From the NCBI GenBank assembly GCA_016926405.1, contig JAFGOQ010000203.1, positions 1-33,444 of the forward strand: a stretch of DNA of 33,444 nucleotides, given 5' to 3'. The notes beneath the pieces are model-generated. The model saw nothing but the letters and a program-made list of their open reading frames with translations, was not told the origin of the DNA and ran no database searches. Below are positions 7,487-15,295 of this stretch, in pieces (the first letter of the stretch is position 1; each line of letters opens with the position of its first letter). The translations under genes and the position numbers were made by a program. This DNA is from Bacteroidales bacterium. GTDB taxonomy: Bacteria > Bacteroidota > Bacteroidia > Bacteroidales > UBA6680.

Positions 7487-8242
7487 CTATTTTAATCGTT
7501 CCGATAACCAACATGCTCTATCGGTAGTAATACCATCAATACCAGCCTTTAAAAGCTTTCGGGCATGTTCCAAATCATTAACAGTCCAACAATACACCAA
7601 CAATCCGCTATTTTTAAACTTTGAAATAAATTTTATGTTTAACAGCCTCCCTGCCCAAACATTAACTCCATCAAGGTTATGCGTTATAACTTTGGTAATA
7701 ACCTTTTGCTTAGTAATAAATGCAAAAAAAGGTGCTTTTTTATAATCAAGATCTAACAACCACAACATTTTATATTGAGGCATAATAAGTTTGGCCAGTG
7801 CCAACAACTCAAAATCAAATGCAATTATCTCTATCTGATGATCTTTCAATCCCGATTTTGATAATTGCATTTCTAACTCTTTTAATATTGCCTTATCGCT
7901 TTTTATTTCGATAATAATTTTTCCATTAGAGGGAACAGTCTGCAACACTTCCTTTAGTAGTGGTATGTGCTCGCAATATTGCTTTCCTCCTATTTCTGAA
8001 ATAATTTTTAATCTCTTTATCTCTTCAAAAGTAGACTTCTTAATAATCTTCTTTTCACCCGAAACCCTAAGAGTATCGTAGTCATGAATGACAACAATAT
8101 GATTATCTTTTGTAAGATGAATATCAACCTCTACACACTTTGCTCCTTTTTCCCAAGCTCTATTAATTGCCGCCAGAGTATTCTCTGGAGCATCAAAAGA
8201 CTCGCCTCTGTGGGCAATTATTAAAGCATTACTATTAGCCAT
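7487..8242 (-). CDS. Glycerophosphodiester phosphodiesterase (GDPD family)
   Basis: 251 residues forming a single GDPD TIM barrel. The hallmark residues are present: H11-R12 in IAHRGE, E37 and D39 in CVEVDIHLT, H52 in VIHD, and later IIEIKSD, which contributes a further metal-ligand Glu. The C-terminal half has VYCWTVND and GIDGITTD, typical of bacterial UgpQ-like enzymes. It should hydrolyse glycerophosphodiesters to glycerol-3-phosphate and an alcohol. No signal peptide, so the substrate is likely intracellular lipid turnover product. The ATG at 8242 follows a perfect 10-bp hairpin (8244-8270) by one base, which may affect its translation. It is 31 bp downstream of the TPR gene and probably co-transcribed with it. 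Confidence 0.9.
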   Translation of the reverse strand: MANSNALIIAHRGESFDAPENTLAAINRAWEKGAKCVEVDIHLTKDNHIVVIHDYDTLRVSGEKKIIKKSTFEEIKRLKIISEIGGKQYCEHIPLLKEVLQTVPSNGKIIIEIKSDKAILKELEMQLSKSGLKDHQIEIIAFDFELLALAKLIMPQYKMLWLLDLDYKKAPFFAFITKQKVITKVITHNLDGVNVWAGRLLNIKFISKFKNSGLLVYCWTVNDLEHARKLLKAGIDGITTDRACWLSERLK

Positions 8243-8243
8243 T

Positions 8244-8270
8244 ATTGTTTGCTTTTAATCAGCAAACAAT
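8244..8270 (-). promoter_or_regulatory. Perfect hairpin directly before the GDPD start codon
   Basis: ATTGTTTGCT (8244-8253) and AGCAAACAAT (8261-8270) form a perfect 10-bp stem with a 7-nt loop. It fills the gap between the TPR stop (8274) and the GDPD ATG (8242). There is no T-run on the - strand, so it is not a standard terminator; it may occlude ribosome entry or stabilise the downstream message. Confidence 0.55.
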
Positions 8271-8273
8271 CTA

Positions 8274-9560
8274 CTAACTTTTAAAAAATAACTCTGCTTT
8301 TATCTGATTAATTTTTTGGTTAGTAAAATCGTGCCAATCAGACAACTTTAGTTTCGATTTATTATATTCATCAATGGCTTTATTTAAATATATTAAAGCC
8401 TCTTGCGGACGTTTTAAATTGTCGTATAAAATTACTCCTGCCTTCATATAATAATAGCCAGTAATATAATTTCTACTCTCCAATGCCAGTTGAATATACA
8501 CCTTAACAACTTTCTCCCAATCTCCATTTTTCTCGTATGCAGTAGCCAATTCAACAAGAATGTCCTCTTGATCTTTTTTATCGAAACCAAAAAATTTATT
8601 GGCTCTTGTTGCAAAATATAACGCCGAGTCTAAATTCTCTTGAAGGTTATATATTTTAGCCAAGTGAAGGCAAGGAACATAATCTTTATCATCGGTACTA
8701 TATACATCTAAAAGATAAGACTTTGCTTTATCTAAGTTCTTAATATTTATATATTCTTTACCTAACTCAATTAAAACAATTCGTGTATATAATCCTTCAA
8801 TATCTAAATCCAAAAAGCTTTCATATAGTGGTATCGATCGATAAAAATGATTAACATTTGCATAAAAATCGGCCATATTTTTATAGGCATACGCATTATT
8901 TGGAGCTGCTTTTATTGCTGCCATCAACACATATTGAGCAGAATCGCGCTTACTATATGCATCATACAACGATGCTAAATAATCGTAATTACTCATTATT
9001 AAAGAGTCTACTGCAATAGCTTTTTTAAAACACGAAATAGCCTCTTTATTACGCTTTAAGCTTATTAAACAACGCCCAACCATAGTCTTTGTAGACGAAT
9101 TGCTTTCGTTTTGAAGACTATCCATAATCTGATATTGCTTTAAGGCCTCATTATATTTATCTCTTGCAAAATAAATTTTAGCCAAATAACCCGCAATTTG
9201 ATAACTAGCTGGGTTTAGTTGTTGAGCCTTACTAAATGCCATCACAGCACTATCGGCATTACGAAGATGATAATGGTTTTGACCTTTCTCGCAATAAAAA
9301 ACAGACCCACAACTTTTTCTTGACATAGAATTTAAAGCCGCAAGAGCCTCTCTATATTGGCTATTCAGTCTATACGATTGAGCCAATTTCATCTTAACAA
9401 CATAATTATTTGGCTCTTTCTTCAGAACTAACTTGGCCTCTTTAATTGCCAAATATGATTCTCCATTAAACAGTAAGGAATCAATTTTTGTAACACTTTT
9501 TTGTGCTAATAAATTTACGCATAGCGCTAATAACAGGGTTGTATAAAAAACCTTTCTCAT
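8274..9560 (-). CDS. Secreted TPR-repeat protein
   Basis: 428 residues. A signal peptide (residues 1-19, cleavage near LLAQ) precedes about ten degenerate tetratricopeptide repeats to residue about 410, with recurring ALxxxxxM/ALxxYxKAxxLxP patterns (for example YNEALKQYQIMDSL, NKEAISCFKKAIAVD, PNNAYAYKNMADFY, PQEALIYLNKAIDEY). No catalytic domain, lipobox or sorting domain is seen, so the product is probably a periplasmic scaffold; in Bacteroidota such proteins often act with envelope assembly machines, but nothing here identifies a partner. A 300-bp leader separates the gene from the tandem repeat array upstream. It is probably the first gene of a transcript that continues into the GDPD gene. 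Confidence 0.85.
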   Translation of the reverse strand: MRKVFYTTLLLALCVNLLAQKSVTKIDSLLFNGESYLAIKEAKLVLKKEPNNYVVKMKLAQSYRLNSQYREALAALNSMSRKSCGSVFYCEKGQNHYHLRNADSAVMAFSKAQQLNPASYQIAGYLAKIYFARDKYNEALKQYQIMDSLQNESNSSTKTMVGRCLISLKRNKEAISCFKKAIAVDSLIMSNYDYLASLYDAYSKRDSAQYVLMAAIKAAPNNAYAYKNMADFYANVNHFYRSIPLYESFLDLDIEGLYTRIVLIELGKEYINIKNLDKAKSYLLDVYSTDDKDYVPCLHLAKIYNLQENLDSALYFATRANKFFGFDKKDQEDILVELATAYEKNGDWEKVVKVYIQLALESRNYITGYYYMKAGVILYDNLKRPQEALIYLNKAIDEYNKSKLKLSDWHDFTNQKINQIKAELFFKS

Positions 9561-9797
9561 AACATAAATATTTAATTTTAGGAATAATTATAATTTACTG
9601 TATTTAATATAAGAGCAGTAAATTCAGCTTTTGCAACACTTTTGTGCCGTTTATTTTAAACTAGAAAATATTATCATCAATAAACCTAATAAAATATTTA
9701 ATTAACAATACACTAATCGGCACACATATTCAACAAACTTTTAAGATAAAAATTAGGTTTTACTTAAATAGGTGCTTCTATTTTTAGGATCATATTT

Positions 9798-9805
9798 TAT
9801 GTTTG
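9798..9805 (+). promoter_or_regulatory. Candidate -7 element ahead of the tandem array
   Basis: TATGTTTG matches the Bacteroidota -7 consensus TAnnTTTG and would start a + strand transcript about 50 bp before the first repeat. A good -33 element is not seen at 19-21 bp upstream, so this is tentative. Confidence 0.3.
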
Positions 9806-9860
9806 TAGTTCATTCAAGTAAAATATTGTAAAATCTGTCAAGCTATTTTAGGGGATTACA

Positions 9861-10079
9861 CTCTGCTATACACAGATTTGCTCTGCTATACACAGGTTTG
9901 CCCTGCTATACACAGATTTGCCCTGCTATACACAAGGTTGCTCTGCTATACACAGGTTTGGCTCTCCTATACACAAGGTTAGCTCTCCTATACACAAGGT
10001 TAGCTCTCCTATACACAGGTTTAGCTCTCCTATACACAAGTTTAGTGCTGCTATACACTAGGTTTGTGCTGCTATACAT
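9861..10079. repeat. Tandem repeat array, about 10.5 units of 20-21 bp
   Basis: Units share the core CTATACACA with a flanking GG/GT-rich spacer. The first units (starting 9861, 9881, 9901, 9921) are 20 bp; from 9941 the units (9941, 9962, 9983, 10004, 10025, 10046) are 21 bp, and a partial unit ends with CTATACAT at 10079. Units drift gradually (TGCTATACACAG, TCCTATACACAA, TGCTATACACTA), which fits growth by slippage or unequal exchange. A 20-21 bp period places every core on the same face of the helix. Unit spacing is far too short and spacer-free for CRISPR. Confidence 0.95.
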
Positions 10080-10126
10080 CAAACAATACAATAACCATGT
10101 ATAGCAGAGGTTGAGCATGTATAGCA
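10069..10126. repeat. Inverted copies of the array core
   Basis: ATGTATAGCAG (10097-10107) is the exact reverse complement of CTGCTATACAT (10069-10079), the end of the array, giving an 11-bp stem with a 17-nt loop. A second inverted copy, ATGTATAGCA, lies at 10117-10126. In RNA these inverted copies could pair with any of the upstream units. Confidence 0.85.
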
Positions 10127-10143
10127 AAACCATAATTAATTAT

Positions 10144-10190
10144 AAAAAAAGGAGACTCTTTACAAACTCCTTTATTATTGTGTTTTTTAG
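10144..10190 (+). terminator. Terminator-like hairpin after the array
   Basis: AAAGGAG (10148-10154) pairs with CTCCTTT (10167-10173) across 12 nt, followed by a T-rich tract ending in six T (about 10183-10188). It would end a + strand transcript running through the array. No + strand gene accounts for it. Confidence 0.4.
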
Positions 10191-10204
10191 TAGGCATTCT
10201 GCTC

Positions 10205-10330
10205 TGCCGCTAGTGGCATTTGGTAGCGTCTGTACAACATTAAGCTTAAACAGATTTAAAGATTATTGTATTACTATTAGTTATTGGACTTTGTTGTTAA
10301 AAATTACAACTAACCCATGGTTTAAACCAT
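10205..10330. repeat. Pair of palindromic stretches
   Basis: TGCCGCTAGTGGCA (10205-10218) is a near-perfect palindrome and ATGGTTTAAACCAT (10317-10330) is a perfect 14-bp palindrome flanked by CC and GG. They look like an intergenic palindromic repeat; whether it recurs elsewhere in the genome cannot be seen here. Confidence 0.4.
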
Positions 10331-10380
10331 TGGCAGTTCTATAAATGATTAACGTATTGGGCAATTATTTGAAAACAAAT

Positions 10381-10418
10381 AAAAACCCGCTAAAGAAAAT
10401 AAATCATTAGCGGGTTTA
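10381..10418 (-). terminator. Terminator of the tmk-to-prmA operon
   Basis: On the - strand AAACCCGCTAA (10417-10407) pairs with TTAGCGGGTTT (10393-10383), an 11-bp stem followed by further T. It begins 20 bp after the prmA stop codon. Confidence 0.85.
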
Positions 10419-10436
10419 AATATTAAATTATCTAGG

Positions 10437-11279
10437 TTACTCTTTAATCAGCTTTGCCGACACCCAATTTTTATCTTCCATAAAGTCGATAAATTTCAGA
10501 TTATGCTTGGCTGCTTCATCAGTAATCTTCTTCACATCCTCTGTATAAAATCCACTAAGATATAGTTCTCCACCAGTCTTAAGATGATTGGCATAAACAC
10601 CCATATCCATAATTAGAATATTACGATTAATATTGGCAATTATTGTGTCGAACTTAACATCTGGAATAACACTACTATCGCCTAAAATAGTATGAATAGG
10701 CTCTGCATTATTTATTTTAACATTTTCAATAGTGTTATTGTACGACCACTCGTCGATATCTATTGCAGTAACATCGGTTGCACCACGCATTTTTGCCATT
10801 ATTGCCAAAATACCTGTTCCACATCCCATATCTAAAACAGTTTTACCAGCAAACTCATTATTAAGAATCTGCTTTATCATTAAAAATGTTGTAGAGTGAT
10901 GCCCTGTTCCAAAAGCCATCTTAGGATCAATCAATATTTCATACTCAAAACCTTCTTTCTCGGGATGAAAAGGAGCACGAACATATACTTTACCATCAAC
11001 CTCGATAGCAGGAAAATTGCTCTCCCACACCTGGTTCCAGTTTTGCTCCTCTATTAATTGATAAGTATATTCAATATTATTGGGGAACAAAGATTTAACA
11101 CTTTCAACCTCTGCAACCTTATTAATATCAAAGTCTTTTTCTAAAATATATGCTAAAAGACCTTCGTCTACTTCGTCGAAACTCTCGTAACCTATTTCGG
11201 CTAAATCGGCAACTAATATCTCTCTAATAGTTTCGAATTCGGCACCAGTTATCTTGCAATCTAATTCGTAATATCTCAT
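10437..11279 (-). CDS. prmA: Ribosomal protein L11 methyltransferase
   Basis: 280 residues, in the normal range for PrmA. The N-terminal about 95 residues form the substrate-recognition domain. A linker follows, then a Rossmann methyltransferase domain with DPKMAFGTGHHSTT, motif I VLDMGCGTGILAI, VTAIDID and the ANINRNIL block, which is the PrmA counterpart of the NPPY/DPP motif. It should trimethylate lysines and the N-terminus of ribosomal protein L11 using SAM. It lies 22 bp after tpiA and is last in the - strand operon, with a strong terminator just beyond. The assignment is firm. Confidence 0.95.
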   Translation of the reverse strand: MRYYELDCKITGAEFETIREILVADLAEIGYESFDEVDEGLLAYILEKDFDINKVAEVESVKSLFPNNIEYTYQLIEEQNWNQVWESNFPAIEVDGKVYVRAPFHPEKEGFEYEILIDPKMAFGTGHHSTTFLMIKQILNNEFAGKTVLDMGCGTGILAIMAKMRGATDVTAIDIDEWSYNNTIENVKINNAEPIHTILGDSSVIPDVKFDTIIANINRNILIMDMGVYANHLKTGGELYLSGFYTEDVKKITDEAAKHNLKFIDFMEDKNWVSAKLIKE

Positions 11280-11301
11280 GGATCAACAGTATTATCAATA
11301 A

Positions 11302-12051
11302 TTAAAATGATGTAGCAATAGCAATAAAGTCGGTTGCTTTAAGAGCTGCTCCTCCAATTAAACCTCCATCAACATCGGGTTTAGCAAATATCTCTTTTGC
11401 ATTATCAGGCTTAACACTACCACCGTATAATATAGAGATATTGTTTGCTATAGTCTCGTTATATTTTTCTAATACTAACGATCTAATAAATTTATGAATC
11501 TCTTGCGCCTGATCTGCAGAAGCTGTTTTACCAGTTCCAATAGCCCACACAGGCTCGTAAGCAATAACAATTTTACCAAACAAATCCTCCGAAAGGTTAA
11601 AAACACCCTCTTCAATTTGCCTTTTAATGACATCAAAATGATTACCTGCTTCGCGCTCCTGAAGTGTTTCACCACAACAATAAATAGGAATTAAATTACT
11701 ATTTAATGCGTGATTAACTTTTTCCGATAGCAACTGATTATCTTCTCCAAATATTGCACGACGCTCCGAATGACCAATAATTACGTGCGAACAACCAATA
11801 TTTGTAAGCATATCAGCCGACACTTCACCTGTAAAAGCCCCCGATTTGTGTTGCGAACAGTTTTGTGCACCAAGCAAAATATTAGACTTGTTTATTACTT
11901 TCTGAACATCAGAAATAGCAGTAAACGGTGGAATAATAATTAACTGACAAGAAACCGTGTCACTATTTTCAACTACCGACAAGGCTAACTCTTTTGCCTG
12001 GTCATTAACCATATTCATTTTCCAATTTCCTGCTACTATATTTTTTCTCAT
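11302..12051 (-). CDS. tpiA: Triosephosphate isomerase
   Basis: 249 residues, complete. The catalytic set is visible: K11 in GNWKMN, H94 in IIGHSERR, E166 in AYEPVWAIGTGKTAS (loop 6), and the phosphate-binding YGGSVKP and GGLIGGAAL. It interconverts dihydroxyacetone phosphate and glyceraldehyde-3-phosphate in glycolysis and gluconeogenesis. It sits between the OppB-type permease gene (40 bp upstream) and prmA (22 bp downstream); in Bacteroidales the tpiA-DoxX neighbourhood is familiar, which supports the phylum call. A -7-like element in the 40-bp gap (12074-12081) might give it extra transcription. Confidence 0.98.
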   Translation of the reverse strand: MRKNIVAGNWKMNMVNDQAKELALSVVENSDTVSCQLIIIPPFTAISDVQKVINKSNILLGAQNCSQHKSGAFTGEVSADMLTNIGCSHVIIGHSERRAIFGEDNQLLSEKVNHALNSNLIPIYCCGETLQEREAGNHFDVIKRQIEEGVFNLSEDLFGKIVIAYEPVWAIGTGKTASADQAQEIHKFIRSLVLEKYNETIANNISILYGGSVKPDNAKEIFAKPDVDGGLIGGAALKATDFIAIATSF

Positions 12052-12073
12052 AATAACTGTGTTTATAGTTATT

Positions 12074-12081
12074 CAAAAGTA
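12074..12081 (-). promoter_or_regulatory. Candidate internal -7 element before tpiA
   Basis: On the - strand this reads TACTTTTG (TAnnTTTG), 22 bp ahead of the tpiA ATG. No -33 element at normal spacing is evident, so it is only suggestive of an internal promoter. Confidence 0.25.
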
Positions 12082-12091
12082 CTACAATTTT

Positions 12092-13174
12092 CTAATTCTT
12101 CTCGTATTGTTTTATCCTTGGATCTAAAACCGAGTATAAAATATCGACTAAAATATTGACTATAATAAATAGCAACGCAATTGTTAAAATACAACCCGTA
12201 ACCAAAGGTGTATCTTGGTTATTCAACGAATTAACAATTACAGTACCCAATCCTTTCCACCCAAAAATATATTCAACAAAAATTACACCTGCCATAAGCG
12301 ATGCAAACCATCCCGAAATAGCTGTAATAACAGGATTTAAAGCATTGCGCAGAGCGTGGCTGTACAACACTCTAAAAAACGACAACCCCTTTGCCTTAGC
12401 AGTACGTATATAATCCTGATCGAGTGTATCGAGTAACGAATTTCGTGTAAGCTGCAAGACTATTGCAAGCGGACGAATACCTAGCGTTATCGATGGTAAT
12501 ATTAAGTTTTTAAGAGCCAAAAATTTTCCACGTCCAAGATCATCAATCTCATATAAATTTCCAGTGAGATTAAGATTGGTATACTTCCCCAACACAATGG
12601 CAAAAAACCATCCTATAATAATTGCTGCAAAAAACGATGGTACCGACATTCCTATTGCCGACACAAAAAGCGAAAACCTATCATAAAGAGAATCTTTAAA
12701 TACGGCCGCCAAAAGTCCAAGTATTATACCCAAAACAGAGGCTAATATAATAGACGAAAAAGCTAATATCAATGTATTTGGAAACGTCTGTGAAATCACA
12801 GTTCGCACATCGCGCTGTGACTGAAACGATTCTCCTAAATATGGCCATTTAACTACTAGACACCACTTGGCAGCAGATATAATTTGAGTTCCTCCATACC
12901 TTGTACTTTCATAAAAATAAAACGATTCACTATTTTTTGAATGTAAAGAAATAGGCAAAACATCGTTCAAGTAATGAAAATATCTAGCAAATGGTGATTT
13001 ATTTAGCCCTAGCTCTTCTCTAATATTTTCTAATGTCTCGGTTGTTGCATGCTGACCAGCAATCATACGCGCAGGGTCGGCAGGAATAACATTAAAAAGA
13101 ATAAAGATAAGTGTAATTACACCCAACAGAATAAACACACTCTGTCTTATCTTTTTTAGAATATATCTAATCAA
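12092..13174 (-). CDS. OppB/DppB-type ABC transporter permease
   Basis: 360 residues from a TTG start at 13174, giving the family's usual beginning (IRYILKKIRQS). An ATG at 13222 would extend 16 residues further into the upstream gene. The first membrane segment (SVFILLGVITLIFILFNVIP) is followed by ADPARMIAGQHATTE, typical of the dipeptide/oligopeptide permease N-terminus. A periplasmic stretch of about 100 residues follows, then five further membrane segments and the ATPase-contact loop DYIRTAKAKGLS. It should form half of a peptide or nickel importer channel, but no partner permease, ATPase or binding protein is in this window. The start overlaps the DoxX stop by 8 bases, suggesting coupling. 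The function in this operon is unclear. Confidence 0.87.
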   Translation of the reverse strand: MIRYILKKIRQSVFILLGVITLIFILFNVIPADPARMIAGQHATTETLENIREELGLNKSPFARYFHYLNDVLPISLHSKNSESFYFYESTRYGGTQIISAAKWCLVVKWPYLGESFQSQRDVRTVISQTFPNTLILAFSSIILASVLGIILGLLAAVFKDSLYDRFSLFVSAIGMSVPSFFAAIIIGWFFAIVLGKYTNLNLTGNLYEIDDLGRGKFLALKNLILPSITLGIRPLAIVLQLTRNSLLDTLDQDYIRTAKAKGLSFFRVLYSHALRNALNPVITAISGWFASLMAGVIFVEYIFGWKGLGTVIVNSLNNQDTPLVTGCILTIALLFIIVNILVDILYSVLDPRIKQYEKN

Positions 13175-14411
13175 CGTTTTCTTTTTTAGATAAAAAGTTA
13201 GTGTAGCTAAAAAATGCCGCAAAAACTATAACCACAAATATAAGCGACACCGACATCCACCAATGGCGAGCGTTGGTAATCATTGTTAACGAAAGAGAAA
13301 CAGGATCTGGCGAAAGAGACTCAACTGATGGCAAATCGTTAGCGTGCCATTTATTTATAATTGTTCCGTTATTTATTAACACTAAGCCAGGATTCGATCG
13401 GATTACAGTTTTTACCATTGTCTGATCGGCTGTTAAGAAATTAAATGGATATGAAATATACTGACCAAATTTATTAATAATATCAGTTGACGACGATGTT
13501 ACAACATACATATTAAAACCATTTTGACGAGCCCAATCGTTAATATTTTTTGCCTTTTCGAAAGCAGAAACACTTGTGTGAGAAAGATTCTCGGAAAATA
13601 ACAACAAAGTAGAAACCTTGCTTGTAAGAATCTTTGTTGTTACATCAATTCCATATTGATCGGTTAAAATAAAATCGTGAATTGGCGGAGTATAACCTTT
13701 TTTTACCAATACAGATTTCTGATCAACAAATGTCCATGTAGTATCTTCCCAAGGGTAATTATCCATGGTAAACTCCTTTTCAACACCACCTTTTTTGTAT
13801 ATAAAAGTAGTTTCAAACTGATCGGCTTCGGCGTTCTCTGGCACAATCATTCCTTGTGGAATATTAGCACCTATGTGGTAAGGACGAAAATCGAAAACAG
13901 GCAAATGATTATAGTTATAGTATGGAATAAAAATACAAATTGCCAGTAAACCTACAGGCACAATATTATGAAAGAATGGACTTTTATTAACTCTAAACTT
14001 GTTTCGATAAATAAAAATAAAACCTGTAGGAATAAGTAATACTAAATTCTTAAAAAATGTTCCCCAATTTGTTAGATGAACTGCGTCGCCAAAGCAACCG
14101 CAGTCAGAAACAGGATTAAAAACTGCTAAAACAAAAGTAAGAATAGTGAAGAAAGCCATAAAACCTACAAGAAGCCAGGCTGAGAATCTAAATCGTATTT
14201 TATAAAGTAAAAACAATCCTATCAACATTTCTGCAACACAAAGCAAAACGCCAAATCCTAATGCACCATCCTTCATAAATTCAAGCCCAAAAGCTTCAAA
14301 ATACTCGGTAAACTTAATCATTGAGCCAATAGGATCGATAGCTTTCACAAATCCTGAAAAAACAAATAACAAACCTGTTAATATTCTACTAATATTTGCA
14401 ATTGTTCTCAT
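13167..14411 (-). CDS. DoxX/MauE-like membrane protein fused to a thioredoxin-like domain
   Basis: 414 residues from ATG 14411; a TTG at 14420 would add three. The N-terminal half has four membrane segments of the DoxX/MauE type (residues about 5-140) with the motif SDCGCFGD (C104, C106) in a loop. A fifth segment lies near 155-170. A periplasmic region then precedes a thioredoxin-fold domain (about 245-380: STLLLFSENLSH, GFNMYVVTSS, GLVLINNGTI). That domain lacks the CxxC pair, so it is probably not a disulfide reductase by itself. A last membrane segment ends the protein. Related proteins are common in Bacteroidales beside tpiA; the biochemical role is unproven. It is one base short of abutting tmk. 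Confidence 0.87.
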   Translation of the reverse strand: MRTIANISRILTGLLFVFSGFVKAIDPIGSMIKFTEYFEAFGLEFMKDGALGFGVLLCVAEMLIGLFLLYKIRFRFSAWLLVGFMAFFTILTFVLAVFNPVSDCGCFGDAVHLTNWGTFFKNLVLLIPTGFIFIYRNKFRVNKSPFFHNIVPVGLLAICIFIPYYNYNHLPVFDFRPYHIGANIPQGMIVPENAEADQFETTFIYKKGGVEKEFTMDNYPWEDTTWTFVDQKSVLVKKGYTPPIHDFILTDQYGIDVTTKILTSKVSTLLLFSENLSHTSVSAFEKAKNINDWARQNGFNMYVVTSSSTDIINKFGQYISYPFNFLTADQTMVKTVIRSNPGLVLINNGTIINKWHANDLPSVESLSPDPVSLSLTMITNARHWWMSVSLIFVVIVFAAFFSYTNFLSKKENVD

Positions 14412-14420
14412 ACCGCACAA

Positions 14421-15104
14421 CTATTTTAGTTCGTTATTAATTAAGGTAATAAGCTTATCAAAAATTAACTCTTTAGCCAACATTTTACCATTACTGTCGG
14501 TACACAAAACCTTATTAATCTCATTTGGATTAGTTGTCTGCTGGTCGTACATATTTTTCACTTTTTGCTGAAAAGTAAGATCTGCTTCATGAATATCTTG
14601 CTTACCCTCCAGATAATCTCTATCGTCGCCCGAACGCTCAGCCTGAAGTTGCTCTTGGGTAAACGAGAAAGGAACATCTAAATATATATTCAAATCGGGC
14701 TTAGGAATCTTATAATAGTTATATTCAAAATCAAGAATCCAATTTTTCAGGGTCTCCTGCTCCTCTTTTGTATTAAGCTTTGCACATTGGTAGGCAATAT
14801 TCGACATCACATATCTATCAACCAAAACAACAGTACCTTCGCTTAGCCAAGTTCTGATTTGCGCAGCCATGTTATTTCTGTCACCAGCATAAAGCATAGC
14901 CACTAAATAAGGATCAACCTGATTGTTATCGCCTAAATCGCCACGAAGAAATTTAGAAATCATCTCTCCAAAAAACGGAGAATCTAAAATTGGAAAATGA
15001 AGATATTGATATTTTATATTATTCTTTTCAAAATAGTTACGTATTAGCTTTACCTGTGTCGATTTACCCGATCCGTCTAACCCCTCAATTGTTATAAACT
15101 TCAT
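14421..15104 (-). CDS. tmk: Thymidylate kinase (dTMP kinase)
   Basis: 227 residues. The P-loop GLDGSGKST is at 8-16, the DRY motif is in LVDRYVMSNIAYQ, and the LID region has ERSGDDRDYLEG. It phosphorylates dTMP to dTDP. The P-loop carries Gly-Ser at the position used to distinguish TMPK types, and the LID has several basic residues. It opens the - strand operon and abuts the DoxX gene. The divergent gap to folP (191 bp) holds the promoter region for both. Confidence 0.95.
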   Translation of the reverse strand: MKFITIEGLDGSGKSTQVKLIRNYFEKNNIKYQYLHFPILDSPFFGEMISKFLRGDLGDNNQVDPYLVAMLYAGDRNNMAAQIRTWLSEGTVVLVDRYVMSNIAYQCAKLNTKEEQETLKNWILDFEYNYYKIPKPDLNIYLDVPFSFTQEQLQAERSGDDRDYLEGKQDIHEADLTFQQKVKNMYDQQTTNPNEINKVLCTDSNGKMLAKELIFDKLITLINNELK

Positions 15105-15181
15105 ATAGCTTAGTATATCTTTTATTTTTTACAATATATAATTATTATGGTACTCTCTGTTTATAAAACCGATTCAATGTC

Positions 15182-15189
15182 TAAATTTG
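15182..15189 (+). promoter_or_regulatory. Candidate -7 element of the folP operon
   Basis: TAAATTTG fits TAnnTTTG. GTTT at 15159-15162 lies 19 bp upstream and could be a poor -33. The start codon of folP is 107 bp downstream, so the leader would be long. Confidence 0.4.
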
Positions 15190-15295
15190 CAATTATTTGA
15201 TACCTATGAAGCGCTTTATTGCTCATTTTTTAGGATTAAATCAATTGTTTTGTAAATTTAGAAATTTATTTGAATACACTAAAATCAAAAGATAG

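Larger units (their letters stand above)
9561..10436. other. 876-bp non-coding region with tandem array and palindromes
   Basis: In order this region holds an AT-rich leader of the TPR gene (9561-9790), a + strand -7-like element (9798-9805) and a 20-21 bp tandem array (9861-10079). Two inverted copies of the array core (10097-10126), a + strand terminator-like hairpin (10144-10190) and two palindromic stretches (10205-10218 and 10317-10330) follow, then the prmA terminator (10381-10418). Frames that stay open through the array do so on both strands because the later units are 21 bp; none has protein-like features outside the repeat. Confidence 0.7.

Noticed and set aside
9861-10126. CRISPR array
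   Set aside because: The period is only 20-21 bp, units are nearly identical through their whole length, and there are no distinct spacers and no cas genes.
9898-10133. Repeat-containing proteins on either strand of the array
   Set aside because: Both strands stay open only because later units are 21 bp; the first units are 20 bp and break the frame, and no protein-like sequence exists outside the repeats.
10191-10260. tRNA-like segment (GGTAGCGTC and nearby)
   Set aside because: No T-loop sequence, no acceptor stem and no cloverleaf could be drawn.
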